NCBI RefSeq assembly: GCF_001761365.1
Contig: NZ_CP017477.1
Span: 2,594,001-2,658,000 of the forward strand
DNA from: Polaribacter vadi
GTDB lineage: Bacteria; Bacteroidota; Bacteroidia; Flavobacteriales; Flavobacteriaceae
DNA length: 64,000 nucleotides
Direction: 5' to 3'
Every line of letters begins with the position of its first letter. Positions within the stretch are counted from its first letter, which is position 1. The notes under the pieces are model-generated. The model was not told the DNA's origin and made no database searches. It was given only the letters and a program-made list of their open reading frames with translations. A program made the translations under genes and the position numbers. Shown in pieces: positions 1 through 9,200 of the stretch.

Positions 1-201
1 TAAAAAAGCATCTTTCTGCAACACCATTCTTGGGTGAGGAAAAAAGGTTAGCACAACTGATTTTTTACCTGCTTTTTTTGCTTCAGAAACCAATTTCTCA
101 ATAATTTGTTGATGCCCAAAATGGACACCATCAAAAGTGCCAATTGTTACAAATGTTTGCGTTTCTGAAGAGAAATTAGTGATGTCTTTTACTATTTTCA
201 A
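1..201 (-). CDS. ribF: Bifunctional riboflavin kinase/FAD synthetase, N-terminal part (cut by window edge)
   Basis: The reverse strand reads an N-terminus with VTIGTFDGVHFGHQ at about residues 19-32, the nucleotide-binding (HxGH-like) motif of the FAD synthetase domain, followed by VVLTFFPHPR, also typical of RibF. RibF converts riboflavin to FMN and FMN to FAD in the cytoplasm. The first in-frame start is TTG at 201; no ATG lies in front. Only about 67 codons are inside the window, so the riboflavin kinase domain is not visible. A TACATTTG -7 box lies upstream at 232-239. Family assignment is firm from the motif; the start codon is less certain. Confidence 0.85.
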   Translation of the reverse strand, partial: MKIVKDITNFSSETQTFVTIGTFDGVHFGHQQIIEKLVSEAKKAGKKSVVLTFFPHPRMVLQKDAFL

Positions 202-231
202 AAAACTAAATATTTAATAGATTTTAAACAA

Positions 232-239
232 CAAATGTA
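232..239 (-). promoter_or_regulatory. -7 promoter box for ribF
   Basis: On the minus strand this reads TACATTTG, matching the Bacteroidota -7 consensus TAnnTTTG, about 30 bases before the ribF start. I see no good -33 TTG at the usual spacing. Confidence 0.45.
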
Positions 240-411
240 CAATAAACCAAAGCCAAAATTGATAACTAGTACATGTTTTAATATCTGTATATCATAAATT
301 TTAGTAGGATAATTTGTTAAAATCATAAATAATTAAATGATTTATTCAGAAACTCAAAAAAATTTGTATTTTGCACGATAGTTAACAAACAATTAACAAA
401 CAATCCACATT

Positions 412-3165
412 ATGATAAAAAAGATTTTATTTGTAGCATTTATAGCTTTCGGAAGTCTTGCTATGGTTGGGCAAACTACAATAACAGGAACTGTTAAAGA
501 TGCTAAAACAGGAGAAACCCTTCCTGGTGCAAACATTAAAGTTGCTAATAAAGCTGTTGGTACAACCACAGATTTTGATGGAAACTTTGAGTTGAAAGTT
601 ACAGACAACCCACCTTTTACATTAGAAATATCTATGTTAGGATTTCAAATGAAAGAAGTTGAGATTACTAAAAGAAATGAAAAAATAGAGGTGACTTTAG
701 AAGAAAATGAAACATCTTTAGATGAGATTGTTGTATCTGCATCTAGAACACCAGAACGTGTTATGGAATCTCCAGTAACCATTGAAAGAATGGATGCTAG
801 ATCTATAAAAAACACTTCTTCTCCTTCATTTTATGACGGTTTAGAAAACTTAAAAGGTGTAGATGTAAATACGAGCAGTTTAACATTTAAATCTGTAAAT
901 ACTAGAGGTTTTGCAACATTTGCAAACACACGTTTTATGCAATTAGTAGATGGTATGGACAATTCATCTCCAGCATTAAACTTTGCAATTGGTAACCTTT
1001 TAGGAATGTCTGAATTAGATGTAAACACGGTTGAATTATTACCAGGAGCATCTTCTGCACTTTATGGTGCAAATGCTTTTAATGGTATTATGTTTATGAC
1101 CAGTAGAAGTCCTTTTAATGATCAAGGAATTAGTTTTTCTTACAAGCAAGGAGTTACTACTCAAGAAGCAGCAGGTACAAATAATGTGTATGATGTAAAT
1201 ATTAGAATGGCATATGCTTTTTCAGAAAAATTTGCAGCAAAAGCAACATTGGCTTATTTACAGGGTACTGAGTGGTTTGCTACAGATCATAGAAACACTA
1301 GAAATGGAGAATATGCTCCTGGAGATAGATCTTTAAATGATTTTGATGGTTTAAATATTTATGGTGATGAGGTTGCTACAAACTTAGGTGGTGCTGTTGG
1401 TAGAGTTAGTAGAACTGGTTATGAAGAGCAAGATTTAATGTTAGATTATGAAGCAAAAAGTGTAAAATTAAATACAGCTTTGCATTATAGACCTTTTGGA
1501 GATGATCGATTAGAAGTAATCTTTAATTCTAAATTTGGAACAGGAAATACTATTTATCAAGGTGCAAACAGATACAATATTAGAGATTTCTATTTAGCAC
1601 AACAAAAATTAGAAGTTAGAGGTAAAAACTTTTTTGTTAGAGGTTATGTAACAACTGAAGATGCTGGGAATTCTTATGATTCGCGTTTTGCTGCTATCAA
1701 CATTAACAGAAGATGGAAATCTGACCAAGACTGGTTTACACAATATGCAGGAACTTATTTAGTAACAGGTTCTCATCAAGCAGCAAGAGCAGCTGCAGAT
1801 ACAGGACGTTTAATTCCAGGAACACCTGAATTTAAAGCCGCTTTTAATGAAGTTACTGCTGATCCAAACTTAGCAACTGGTTCAAGGTTTCAAGATGAAA
1901 CAAAACTATATCATGGAGATGTAAATTATAACTTTCAAGATGTTATTGAGTGGGCAGAATTTCAAGTTGGTGGTTCTTACAGAAGATATTCTTTAAATTC
2001 TAATGGAAGTATTTTTACTGATAATGATGGATCAATTGATTATGATGAATATGGTGTTTATACTCAAATGCAAAAGAAATTTTTAGAAGATGATCGTTTA
2101 AAATTAACAGCTTCTTTACGTTATGACAAAGCACAAAATTTTGATGGTAATTTTTCTCCAAGAGTTTCTTTAGCGTATGCAGGAGGAGAAAATAAGAATG
2201 ATAACTTTAGAGCCTCTTTTCAAAAAGGATTTAGAAACCCAACAACACAAGATCAATATATTGGTTTAGATGCTGGTTCTGCAATTTTAGTAGGTTCTGC
2301 TCCAGATAACTTAGATAGATATACAAGTACTCCATTAAATGTAAGTACAGCTGGTCAAGGAATTGTAGGAAGCTCAACAACTACGTTGTCTGGTAGATTA
2401 GCTTATGAGAATTCTTTTGCAGCAAGTTCTGTTATAGCTGGTGCTCCAGAAGCATCTAGTGCTCCTTTAGTAAAGCCAGAAGAGGTAACTGCTTTTGAAT
2501 TAGGATATAGAGGATTAATTAATGCAGGAGATTCTAGAATTACTTTAGATGTTAGTGCATATTATAACCAATATAATGACTTTATTTCTGCTAAAAATGT
2601 TTTAGTTCCTTTCTATGGTGATGTTGAATTAACTGAAACTGTACCTGTTGGCCCAGGAGGATCTCCTGTACCTTTAGCTTTAATAGCGCTTCAAAATGGA
2701 GATTATAAAGCTTTTCAAGTATATACAAATACTACAGCAGATATAAATTCTTATGGAGCTTCGTTAGGATTAAATACAAAGATTTTTAATGGTTTTGATA
2801 TTGGTTTAAATTATACATATGCTAAGTTTGATTTTGACCAAGCATCAGATCCAGACTTTGAGGCAGGTTTTAACACACCAGAACATAAAGTAAAAATTCA
2901 GTTTGGTAAAACAGACTTATTTGAAAACTTTGGATTTAATATAAATGCAAGATGGCAAGATGAGTTTTTATGGGAATCTACTTTCTTAGATGCAACTGTA
3001 GATGCAAGAACTGTATTCGATGCACAAATTAATTATACTGTACCATCTTGGAAATCTACTTTTAAATTAGGTGGCGCAAATTTAGGTGGGCAAGAATACT
3101 TTAGTGCACCAGGAGTTGGAGCTGTAGGTTCTCAATATTACCTTTCTTGGTCAATTAATAACTAA
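412..3165 (+). CDS. TonB-dependent outer-membrane receptor
   Basis: A 917-residue protein. It has a signal peptide (about 1-20), a carboxypeptidase-regulatory-like beta-sandwich (about 22-100, with GTVKDAKTGETLPGANI and TTDFDGNFEL), a plug domain (about 115-230, with NTRGF, LVDGMD and ELLPGASSALYG) and then a long beta-barrel ending at the C-terminus. Such receptors import large ligands across the outer membrane using TonB energy. The gene is followed after 18 bases by an SGNH-hydrolase-like lipoprotein, so the two are probably one operon. No SusD partner is present. The substrate cannot be read from the sequence; the neighbour suggests an ester or lipid, which is inference. Confidence 0.9.
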   Translation: MIKKILFVAFIAFGSLAMVGQTTITGTVKDAKTGETLPGANIKVANKAVGTTTDFDGNFELKVTDNPPFTLEISMLGFQMKEVEITKRNEKIEVTLEENETSLDEIVVSASRTPERVMESPVTIERMDARSIKNTSSPSFYDGLENLKGVDVNTSSLTFKSVNTRGFATFANTRFMQLVDGMDNSSPALNFAIGNLLGMSELDVNTVELLPGASSALYGANAFNGIMFMTSRSPFNDQGISFSYKQGVTTQEAAGTNNVYDVNIRMAYAFSEKFAAKATLAYLQGTEWFATDHRNTRNGEYAPGDRSLNDFDGLNIYGDEVATNLGGAVGRVSRTGYEEQDLMLDYEAKSVKLNTALHYRPFGDDRLEVIFNSKFGTGNTIYQGANRYNIRDFYLAQQKLEVRGKNFFVRGYVTTEDAGNSYDSRFAAININRRWKSDQDWFTQYAGTYLVTGSHQAARAAADTGRLIPGTPEFKAAFNEVTADPNLATGSRFQDETKLYHGDVNYNFQDVIEWAEFQVGGSYRRYSLNSNGSIFTDNDGSIDYDEYGVYTQMQKKFLEDDRLKLTASLRYDKAQNFDGNFSPRVSLAYAGGENKNDNFRASFQKGFRNPTTQDQYIGLDAGSAILVGSAPDNLDRYTSTPLNVSTAGQGIVGSSTTTLSGRLAYENSFAASSVIAGAPEASSAPLVKPEEVTAFELGYRGLINAGDSRITLDVSAYYNQYNDFISAKNVLVPFYGDVELTETVPVGPGGSPVPLALIALQNGDYKAFQVYTNTTADINSYGASLGLNTKIFNGFDIGLNYTYAKFDFDQASDPDFEAGFNTPEHKVKIQFGKTDLFENFGFNINARWQDEFLWESTFLDATVDARTVFDAQINYTVPSWKSTFKLGGANLGGQEYFSAPGVGAVGSQYYLSWSINN

Positions 3166-3183
3166 TATAAAACACATTAATTT

Positions 3184-4722
3184 ATGAAAAATTATAAATA
3201 TATAGGTTTGTTTCTTTTATCACTAGGAGTTATCTCTTGTGATGTTAACAACGATTTAGATCCAATTTTAGAAGAAGCAGCACCAGTAGTACAATTAAAC
3301 ACTAACGGATTAGATTTTTCTAGTTATGTTTCTATTGGAGCTTCTTTTACAGCAGGTTTTACAGATAATGCTTTGTTTATAAAAGGACAAGAAAATTCAT
3401 TCCCAAACATTTTAGCCGGAAAATTTGGTACAGATTTTTCTCAACCTTTAATGAATGATAATATTGGAGGTTTATTGTTTGGAGGAAATGTAATTCAAGG
3501 ACCAAGATTGTATTTTAATGGTGCTGGACCAACTTCTTTACAAGCAACTCCAACAACAGAAGTAACTAATTCTGTTTCTGGAAACTTGAATAACTTTGGT
3601 ATACCAGGAGCTAAAAGTTTTCATTTTGTTGCAGAAGGTTATGGTAATGTGCAGGGAGTTCCTTTAGGTTTGGCTAATCCTTATTTTGCAAGAATGGCTT
3701 CAAGTTCTACTGCAACAGTTTTAGGAGATGCTATGGCTCAAAACCCAACCTTTTTTACCTTATCAGAAATTGGTGGAAATGATGTTTTAGGATATGCACT
3801 TTCTGGTGGTTCTGGAGTAGATCAAACTGGAAATCTTAACCCAGCAACTTATGGCTCTTCAGATATTACAGACCCAAATGTATTTGCTAGTGTTTTTAGT
3901 AATATGGTTACAGCTTTAACTTCTGGTGGAGCAAAAGGAGTTATAGCAAATGTACCTTATATTACTAACTTAGCTCACTTTATAACTGTTCCTTACAATC
4001 CAGTTCCTTTAGATTCAGGAACTGCAGCTCAACTAAATTCACAATTATTAGGACCAGTAATTCAAATATTAACAGCTTTAGGACAGCCAGATAGAATTGC
4101 TTTATTAGAGGCTTCTAGTTCTAATAAATTATTATTAAGAGACGAAAATCTTGTTGATTTTTCTGCACAAATTTCAGGAGCTTTACAGCAAGCTGGAGTT
4201 CCTGCTGCTCAAGCACAATTAATGGGAAGTTTATATGGACAAGCAAGACATGCAACTTCAGCAGACTTGTTTGTTTTGCCATTATCTAGTGCAATTGGAA
4301 CTGCACAACCTGGTATACCTGCACCATTTAATACTGTAGGTGTTACGTATCCATTAGAAGATAAGTGGGCAATTACTCCTGAAGAGCAGTTGGCTATTAA
4401 AACAGCTACTGACGCTTACAACACAACTATTGCTGCTGTTGCAAGTGCAAACCCAAATGTTGCTTTGGTAGATTTTAAAGGGCTTTTAGAGCAATCTGCA
4501 ACAGGTATTGCATTTGATCAATATACATTAACAACTAGTTTAGTAACTGGGGGTTTAATTAGTTTAGATGGTGTGCATTTAACAGGTAGAGGTTATGCTT
4601 TAATGGCTAACAAAATTATGGCAGCTATGGATACAAAATTTGGATCTAACTTTACAACTGCTACAAATGGTTTAGCGAAAGCTGATGACCATCCAACAAA
4701 TTATTCTCCTGCTTTAAGATAG
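3184..4722 (+). CDS. SGNH/GDSL-type lipoprotein with an altered block I
   Basis: A 512-residue lipoprotein (lipobox ending at Cys19). Three SGNH hydrolase blocks are visible: block I reads GASFTAG (Ser54) where GDSLTxG is usual, so the Asp after the first Gly is Ala53; block III reads GGND (197-200); block V reads DGVHLTGRGY near residue 470, supplying the Asp-His pair. The nucleophile, oxyanion Asn and His are all retained, so it may hydrolyse an ester at the cell surface. It is longer than a typical SGNH enzyme, with extra sequence between blocks. It lies 18 bases after the TonB receptor and probably releases or binds that receptor's ligand (inference). Confidence 0.75.
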   Translation: MKNYKYIGLFLLSLGVISCDVNNDLDPILEEAAPVVQLNTNGLDFSSYVSIGASFTAGFTDNALFIKGQENSFPNILAGKFGTDFSQPLMNDNIGGLLFGGNVIQGPRLYFNGAGPTSLQATPTTEVTNSVSGNLNNFGIPGAKSFHFVAEGYGNVQGVPLGLANPYFARMASSSTATVLGDAMAQNPTFFTLSEIGGNDVLGYALSGGSGVDQTGNLNPATYGSSDITDPNVFASVFSNMVTALTSGGAKGVIANVPYITNLAHFITVPYNPVPLDSGTAAQLNSQLLGPVIQILTALGQPDRIALLEASSSNKLLLRDENLVDFSAQISGALQQAGVPAAQAQLMGSLYGQARHATSADLFVLPLSSAIGTAQPGIPAPFNTVGVTYPLEDKWAITPEEQLAIKTATDAYNTTIAAVASANPNVALVDFKGLLEQSATGIAFDQYTLTTSLVTGGLISLDGVHLTGRGYALMANKIMAAMDTKFGSNFTTATNGLAKADDHPTNYSPALR

Positions 4723-4744
4723 TAGAATTATAATTTAATAAAAC

Positions 4745-4778
4745 AAAAAAGGTTGAGAATTAATTCTCAACCTTTTTT
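4745..4778. terminator. Bidirectional terminator
   Basis: A strong hairpin around GGTTGAGAATTAATTCTCAACC with an A-tract before and a T-tract after. It lies between the convergent SGNH gene and sufS and can serve both. Confidence 0.9.
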
Positions 4779-4798
4779 TATGACCAAATTTTGGTAGT

Positions 4799-6013
4799 TT
4801 ATAAAAGCATCATTTTTGCTCTTTTAACGCCAGCAACTAGAACATCTATTTCTTCTTTTGTGTTGTAAAATGAAAAAGAAGCTCTAACAGTTCCTGGAAT
4901 TTTATAAAAATCCATTATAGGTTGTGCACAATGATGGCCAGTTCTAACAGCAATACCTAACTTATCTAATATTGCTCCCATATCATAAGGATGAACCCCA
5001 TCAATATTAAAAGAAATTACAGCTGTTTTTTTTGCTGATGTTCCGTAAATTTTTAAACCCTCAATTTTTAATAGTTCTTCTGTTCCGTATTTTAAAAGTT
5101 CATCTTCATACGCTGCTATATGATCAAAACCTACTGAGTTCATATAATCTAAAGCAGCACCAAAAGCAATTCCTCCACAAATATTTGGAGTTCCAGCTTC
5201 AAATTTGTGAGGCAAACCTGCATAGGTTGTTTTTTTGAAAGACACAGTTGCAATCATTTCTCCTCCACCTTGATAAGGAGGTAATTTCTCTAACCATTCT
5301 TTTTTTCCGTATAAAAAGCCAACACCTGTTGGACCACATAATTTATGAGCAGAAGCTACATAAAAATCAGCATTTAATTGTTGTACATCTGGTTTAATGT
5401 GTGGTGTTGCTTGAGCACCATCAATTAAAACAGCAGCACCAACTTTATGAGCAGCTTCTATAATTTCTTCAATTGGGTTTACAGTTCCTAAAGCATTAGA
5501 AACGTGGTTGCAAAAAACCAATTTTGTATTCTCATTTAAAAGTTGATGATAGGTTTCCATATCTAAAGAACCTTCATCGTTCATAGGAATTACCTTTAAA
5601 ATAGCGCCTGTTTTTTCGCACAACATTTGCCAAGGAACAATGTTTGAATGATGTTCTAAAGCAGATACAATTAACTCATCACCTTTATGTAAAAGTGATT
5701 CGAAACCAGCAGCAACAATGTTAATACTGTGTGTAGTTCCTGCAGTTAAAATAATTTCGTACGTTTCTTTTGCGTTAATATGCTTTTGCACTTTAATACG
5801 TGCTTCTTCATATTTATCAGTTGCTTCTTGACTTAACGTATGCACTCCTCTGTGAATATTTGAGTTATAATTGCTGTAATAATCAACAATCGTATCAATC
5901 ACAATTTGAGGTGTTTGTGAAGTGGCAGCATTATCAAAATATACCAAAGGTTTTCCGTGAACTGTTCTTTTTAGAATGGGAAAGTCTTCTCTAATTTTAT
6001 CAATATTCAACAT
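4799..6013 (-). CDS. sufS: Cysteine desulfurase SufS
   Basis: A PLP-dependent, class V aminotransferase-fold enzyme of 404 residues that takes sulfur from cysteine and passes it to the SufBCD scaffold. The PLP lysine lies in SAHKLCGPTGVGF (Lys224 from the ATG) and the persulfide cysteine in RTGHHCAQP (Cys362). EHHSN (near 120) and DGAQATPH are also conserved. I chose the ATG at 6013; a TTG three codons upstream also exists. Unlike most flavobacterial loci, it is separated from sufD by about 3 kb carrying two plus-strand genes, with its own -7 box at 6032-6039. No sufE is seen here. Confidence 0.95.
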   Translation of the reverse strand: MLNIDKIREDFPILKRTVHGKPLVYFDNAATSQTPQIVIDTIVDYYSNYNSNIHRGVHTLSQEATDKYEEARIKVQKHINAKETYEIILTAGTTHSINIVAAGFESLLHKGDELIVSALEHHSNIVPWQMLCEKTGAILKVIPMNDEGSLDMETYHQLLNENTKLVFCNHVSNALGTVNPIEEIIEAAHKVGAAVLIDGAQATPHIKPDVQQLNADFYVASAHKLCGPTGVGFLYGKKEWLEKLPPYQGGGEMIATVSFKKTTYAGLPHKFEAGTPNICGGIAFGAALDYMNSVGFDHIAAYEDELLKYGTEELLKIEGLKIYGTSAKKTAVISFNIDGVHPYDMGAILDKLGIAVRTGHHCAQPIMDFYKIPGTVRASFSFYNTKEEIDVLVAGVKRAKMMLL

Positions 6014-6031
6014 AAAAATCAATTTAAGTTA

Positions 6032-6039
6032 CAAAGATA
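6032..6039 (-). promoter_or_regulatory. -7 promoter box for sufS
   Basis: Minus-strand TATCTTTG, a full match to TAnnTTTG, about 18 bases before the sufS ATG. This supports sufS being transcribed apart from the other suf genes. Confidence 0.55.
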
Positions 6040-6111
6040 AAGGTTGATTGTTGAAACCTATTAAATTCTCAATATGATTTTCTTATTTTTACATCATTAA
6101 AATTACTTTTT

Positions 6112-7437
6112 ATGAAGATTTTTAAACGAATTTTACTTTTAATATTGGTAGTAATTACCATAACTGTTGTTTATAATTACCCAAAATTAAATATGATTGC
6201 AGGTTATGCAGCTAAAAATGCTGCTTCATCTGTTTTTGTTGCAAATAGAGATTTAAATTTTACTACCAAAACCGATAATAATTTTTCTCCCATAAATTTA
6301 GTTGAAAGTAAGGTTGATGAAACTGAAAAATGGGCATCTTCGAACGTGTTTGGTTTATTAAGTAGAAAAGCATTTTATAGAGAAGGTTTAGGAACAGTTT
6401 TGGCAATTGACGAGGAAGATTTAAATAAAACTTACTTAACTCCTAAAAGAGTATTAGCTGATAATAAAACCCCTTATCCTTATGGAAATGCCCCACAAAA
6501 AGATACTGTTTTTAGTAATATTGATTATCAAAAAATAAATGAAACGTTAGATATTTTATTTGATTCTGTAAATCAAACTAGGGCAGCAGTTGTTGTTTAT
6601 AAGAACCAAATCATCGCAGAAAAATATGCTGAAGGTTTTGATAAAAATTCTAAAATTTTAGGCTGGTCTATGACCAAAAGTATTGTAAGTACGTTGTTTG
6701 GGATTTTAGAACATCAGCAGAAAATAGATGTTTTTAAAAAAGCGAATTTTGAGGAATGGAAAAATGATGAGAGAAACGAAATAACCATTCATAATCTGTT
6801 ACAAATGAATTCTGGTTTGGAATGGGATGAAAATTATGAGGAAATTTCTGATGTAACAAAAATGTTATTTTTAGAAAGAGATATGACTAAAAGCCAAATT
6901 AGAAAACCTTTAGCTGGAAAACCGAATGAAAGCTGGTATTATTCTTCTGGAACGACTAATTTATTATCAGGAATTTTAAGAAATCAATTTAAAACGCATC
7001 AAGAATATTTAGATTTTTGGTACGCAGATTTAATCGATAAAATTGGGATGAATTCTATGACCATAGAAACAGATTTAGCTGGCAATTATGTGGGTTCTTC
7101 CTATGCATGGGCAACTCCAAGAGATTGGGCAAAATTAGGGTTGTTGTATTTAAATAACGGAAACTGGAATGGAGAACAACTGTTTACAAAAGATTGGATA
7201 AATTACGCTACAGAACCCACTCCAACTTCTAATGGTTGGTATGGAGCACAAATTTGGTTAAATGCTGGGAAAAGGTATCCAAATGTGCCAGAAAACATGT
7301 ATTTCTTTAGTGGTTACCAAGGTCAGAATGTTTTTGTTTTGCCAGATGAAGATTTGGTTGTGGTTAGAATGGGGTTAACTAAAAATGCAGATGTAGATGC
7401 TTTGTTAAGTGGAATTATTTCATCAATTAAAAGGTAA
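6112..7437 (+). CDS. Membrane-anchored serine hydrolase (beta-lactamase/class C fold)
   Basis: A 441-residue protein with an N-terminal membrane segment (about 3-22) and no lipobox. The penicillin-binding/class C core shows SMTK (SxxK nucleophile and base) in LGWSMTKSIVS, and YSSGTTN as the second motif (YxN position). The third motif region reads FSGYQGQNVF in place of a clear HxG/KTG. These features fit the 'serine hydrolase' (Beta-lactamase, PF00144) group of esterases and peptidases rather than a true resistance enzyme. It is divergent from sufS, with starts 98 bases apart. The natural substrate is unknown. Confidence 0.85.
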   Translation: MKIFKRILLLILVVITITVVYNYPKLNMIAGYAAKNAASSVFVANRDLNFTTKTDNNFSPINLVESKVDETEKWASSNVFGLLSRKAFYREGLGTVLAIDEEDLNKTYLTPKRVLADNKTPYPYGNAPQKDTVFSNIDYQKINETLDILFDSVNQTRAAVVVYKNQIIAEKYAEGFDKNSKILGWSMTKSIVSTLFGILEHQQKIDVFKKANFEEWKNDERNEITIHNLLQMNSGLEWDENYEEISDVTKMLFLERDMTKSQIRKPLAGKPNESWYYSSGTTNLLSGILRNQFKTHQEYLDFWYADLIDKIGMNSMTIETDLAGNYVGSSYAWATPRDWAKLGLLYLNNGNWNGEQLFTKDWINYATEPTPTSNGWYGAQIWLNAGKRYPNVPENMYFFSGYQGQNVFVLPDEDLVVVRMGLTKNADVDALLSGIISSIKR

Positions 7438-7511
7438 TTATTAAAGATATTGTAACAAAATATTTGTTTCTTTATCTCATAGATAAATAATTTACTTGAA
7501 TTAAAAACAAA

Positions 7512-8861
7512 TTGTTAAAGAAAATATTTATACAAAAGAGGCAATTATCATTAGATATATCTAAAAGAAGAATATTTATTGGTTTTTTTTTAGGACTATT
7601 TTTTGCAGTTATTTTCTATGCTTTGCTTAAATTAATTAGTAAATCTTTAGTGGTATTTGATGCCATGTTTAATGGATATGAACTAGTTACTTTAACAGAA
7701 GCTAATTATCAACTTTACAGTTTTTTTATTGCTTTTATTGCTGTTAATTTTTCTTTTTCTATCGTTTTTGAATTTTTAGTAAATACTCCAATTGGCTTTT
7801 TAGAACCCTATAATTACAAGCGAAAAAACATATTGAACTCACAAAGAGTTACCAATTGGTTTTTATTAAATACGTTTTGTAGAGTTGCTTTTGTGTTTGG
7901 GACTTTATCTTTAAGTTTTAAAAACGATGATTTATTTACTGAAATGAATTATATAATCTATTTGATTATAATCGTATTTATTGGACAAATGTGGTTATCT
8001 ATTAGATGGTTTACTATGGATAATAAAGCAAAGTTTTTTTTAATATTTATATCTGTTATTTTATTAATCACTTTTATTATTTCAAAAATTGAATTTATAA
8101 ATAATGTTACAATCAATAAATCTGTATTGTCACAAAATATATTATACAAGCATAAAATAGACAGAGTTACTTCAGGGGAATCTCAAGATTTAACTGAAGA
8201 TAGATATTTGCTTTTTAATTTATATTTAAAAGAAGGTAAAAATGGTTTAATCCTAGAAACAGATAATAAAAATCAATTTACAGAATTAGTGTCTTTGTCT
8301 GATAAAATTAATATTTTCAAAAAAAGATTTCCAAAAAGGCTTGAACCTTTTATAACTTATGTTCTTTATATTGATAAAGATTTGTGCATGAGTAATGTTA
8401 AGAAGATACAGCAGTATTTAAAGGATAAAGGAGCTTACAGAACTCATTATTCAGTAAAAGATAAAGAACATCCTTTTTTTATAAGAGGAAACAAGACTTT
8501 TGGCTTTACTATAAATGATTTTAAACCAGAAGATTTAAAATCAAAAGCGATAAAAATTTCAATTTCAAAAAAAGGTAAATATTTCTTTCAAAACAATTTA
8601 CTTTCAAAAGAAGATTTAAAAACATCAATTATAAAGAAGTTTAAAAAAGATGGTTTTTCCCCTTTTATATTCTCTTATAACGATTCTACTAAATTTGAAG
8701 AATACTTCGAAGTTTTATCTCTGACAAAGAATATTGTCAATGAATTTAGAGATGATTATGCAGAAAAAGGATATCATCAAAATTATAATACTTTATCAAA
8801 AGAACTTCAAAAACAAATAAAAGAAAAATTTTATTGGGTTTTTGTAGGTGAAGTAAACTAA
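7512..8861 (+). CDS. Unrecognised multi-pass membrane protein
   Basis: A 449-residue protein that I do not recognise. The first 200 residues hold four or five hydrophobic segments (about 22-45, 70-90, 115-130, 143-165, 172-192). The rest is a soluble Lys-rich region with mixed alpha/beta character, ending in WVFVGEVN. The only start that keeps the first membrane segment is TTG at 7512; the next ATG is at about codon 51. It follows the serine hydrolase after 74 bases and ends at a strong terminator. Base use matches the neighbours. No function is assigned. Confidence 0.7.
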   Translation: MLKKIFIQKRQLSLDISKRRIFIGFFLGLFFAVIFYALLKLISKSLVVFDAMFNGYELVTLTEANYQLYSFFIAFIAVNFSFSIVFEFLVNTPIGFLEPYNYKRKNILNSQRVTNWFLLNTFCRVAFVFGTLSLSFKNDDLFTEMNYIIYLIIIVFIGQMWLSIRWFTMDNKAKFFLIFISVILLITFIISKIEFINNVTINKSVLSQNILYKHKIDRVTSGESQDLTEDRYLLFNLYLKEGKNGLILETDNKNQFTELVSLSDKINIFKKRFPKRLEPFITYVLYIDKDLCMSNVKKIQQYLKDKGAYRTHYSVKDKEHPFFIRGNKTFGFTINDFKPEDLKSKAIKISISKKGKYFFQNNLLSKEDLKTSIIKKFKKDGFSPFIFSYNDSTKFEEYFEVLSLTKNIVNEFRDDYAEKGYHQNYNTLSKELQKQIKEKFYWVFVGEVN

Positions 8862-8888
8862 AAAAACCACTCAAAAAGAGTGGTTTTT
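8862..8888. terminator. Bidirectional terminator
   Basis: Perfect 11-bp stem AAAAACCACTC / GAGTGGTTTTT with an AAAAA loop, placed between the convergent 449-residue gene and the small membrane protein gene. Confidence 0.9.
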
Positions 8889-8910
8889 AAAATTATAATA
8901 TTTTCTATTT

Positions 8911-9114
8911 TTAGCTTTTTCCTTTAATTAAACTTAAAGCAATTGCTGCAATTCCTAAACCAATTGTAATATAAGCGTTTGTGTTATCTTGAGCTTCTAT
9001 TAAATCTAAATCTCCAATAGAAACTTGCGTTTCTGGCACTACCATTACATAAACTCCATATGCTAATAAAATAACACCTACAATTAGTAATACTGTTTTG
9101 ATTGTTTTGTTCAT
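8911..9114 (-). CDS. Small two-pass membrane protein (DUF3185-like)
   Basis: A 67-residue protein with two hydrophobic helices (about 5-25 and 46-62) joined by an acidic loop and ending in a basic tail (IKGKS). Size and layout resemble DUF3185 proteins; this is a resemblance only. It lies 86 bases beyond sufD on the same strand but has its own -7 box (9139-9146), so it may be transcribed alone. Function unknown. Confidence 0.7.
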   Translation of the reverse strand: MNKTIKTVLLIVGVILLAYGVYVMVVPETQVSIGDLDLIEAQDNTNAYITIGLGIAAIALSLIKGKS

Positions 9115-9138
9115 AATTTGGTTGTTTAATGTGAGTTA

Positions 9139-9146
9139 CAAATGTA
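9139..9146 (-). promoter_or_regulatory. -7 promoter box for the small membrane protein
   Basis: Minus-strand TACATTTG (TAnnTTTG match), ending 24 bases before the ATG at 9114, in the gap after sufD. Confidence 0.5.
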
Positions 9147-9200
9147 TGATTTAAAAACAGTTACAGTTAATCCTATTGAAATAAAAGTTAACTCAATCAA

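Noticed and set aside
6112..7437. Antibiotic-resistance beta-lactamase
   Set aside because: The third motif is not KTG and the protein resembles the broad serine hydrolase group, so resistance is not supported.
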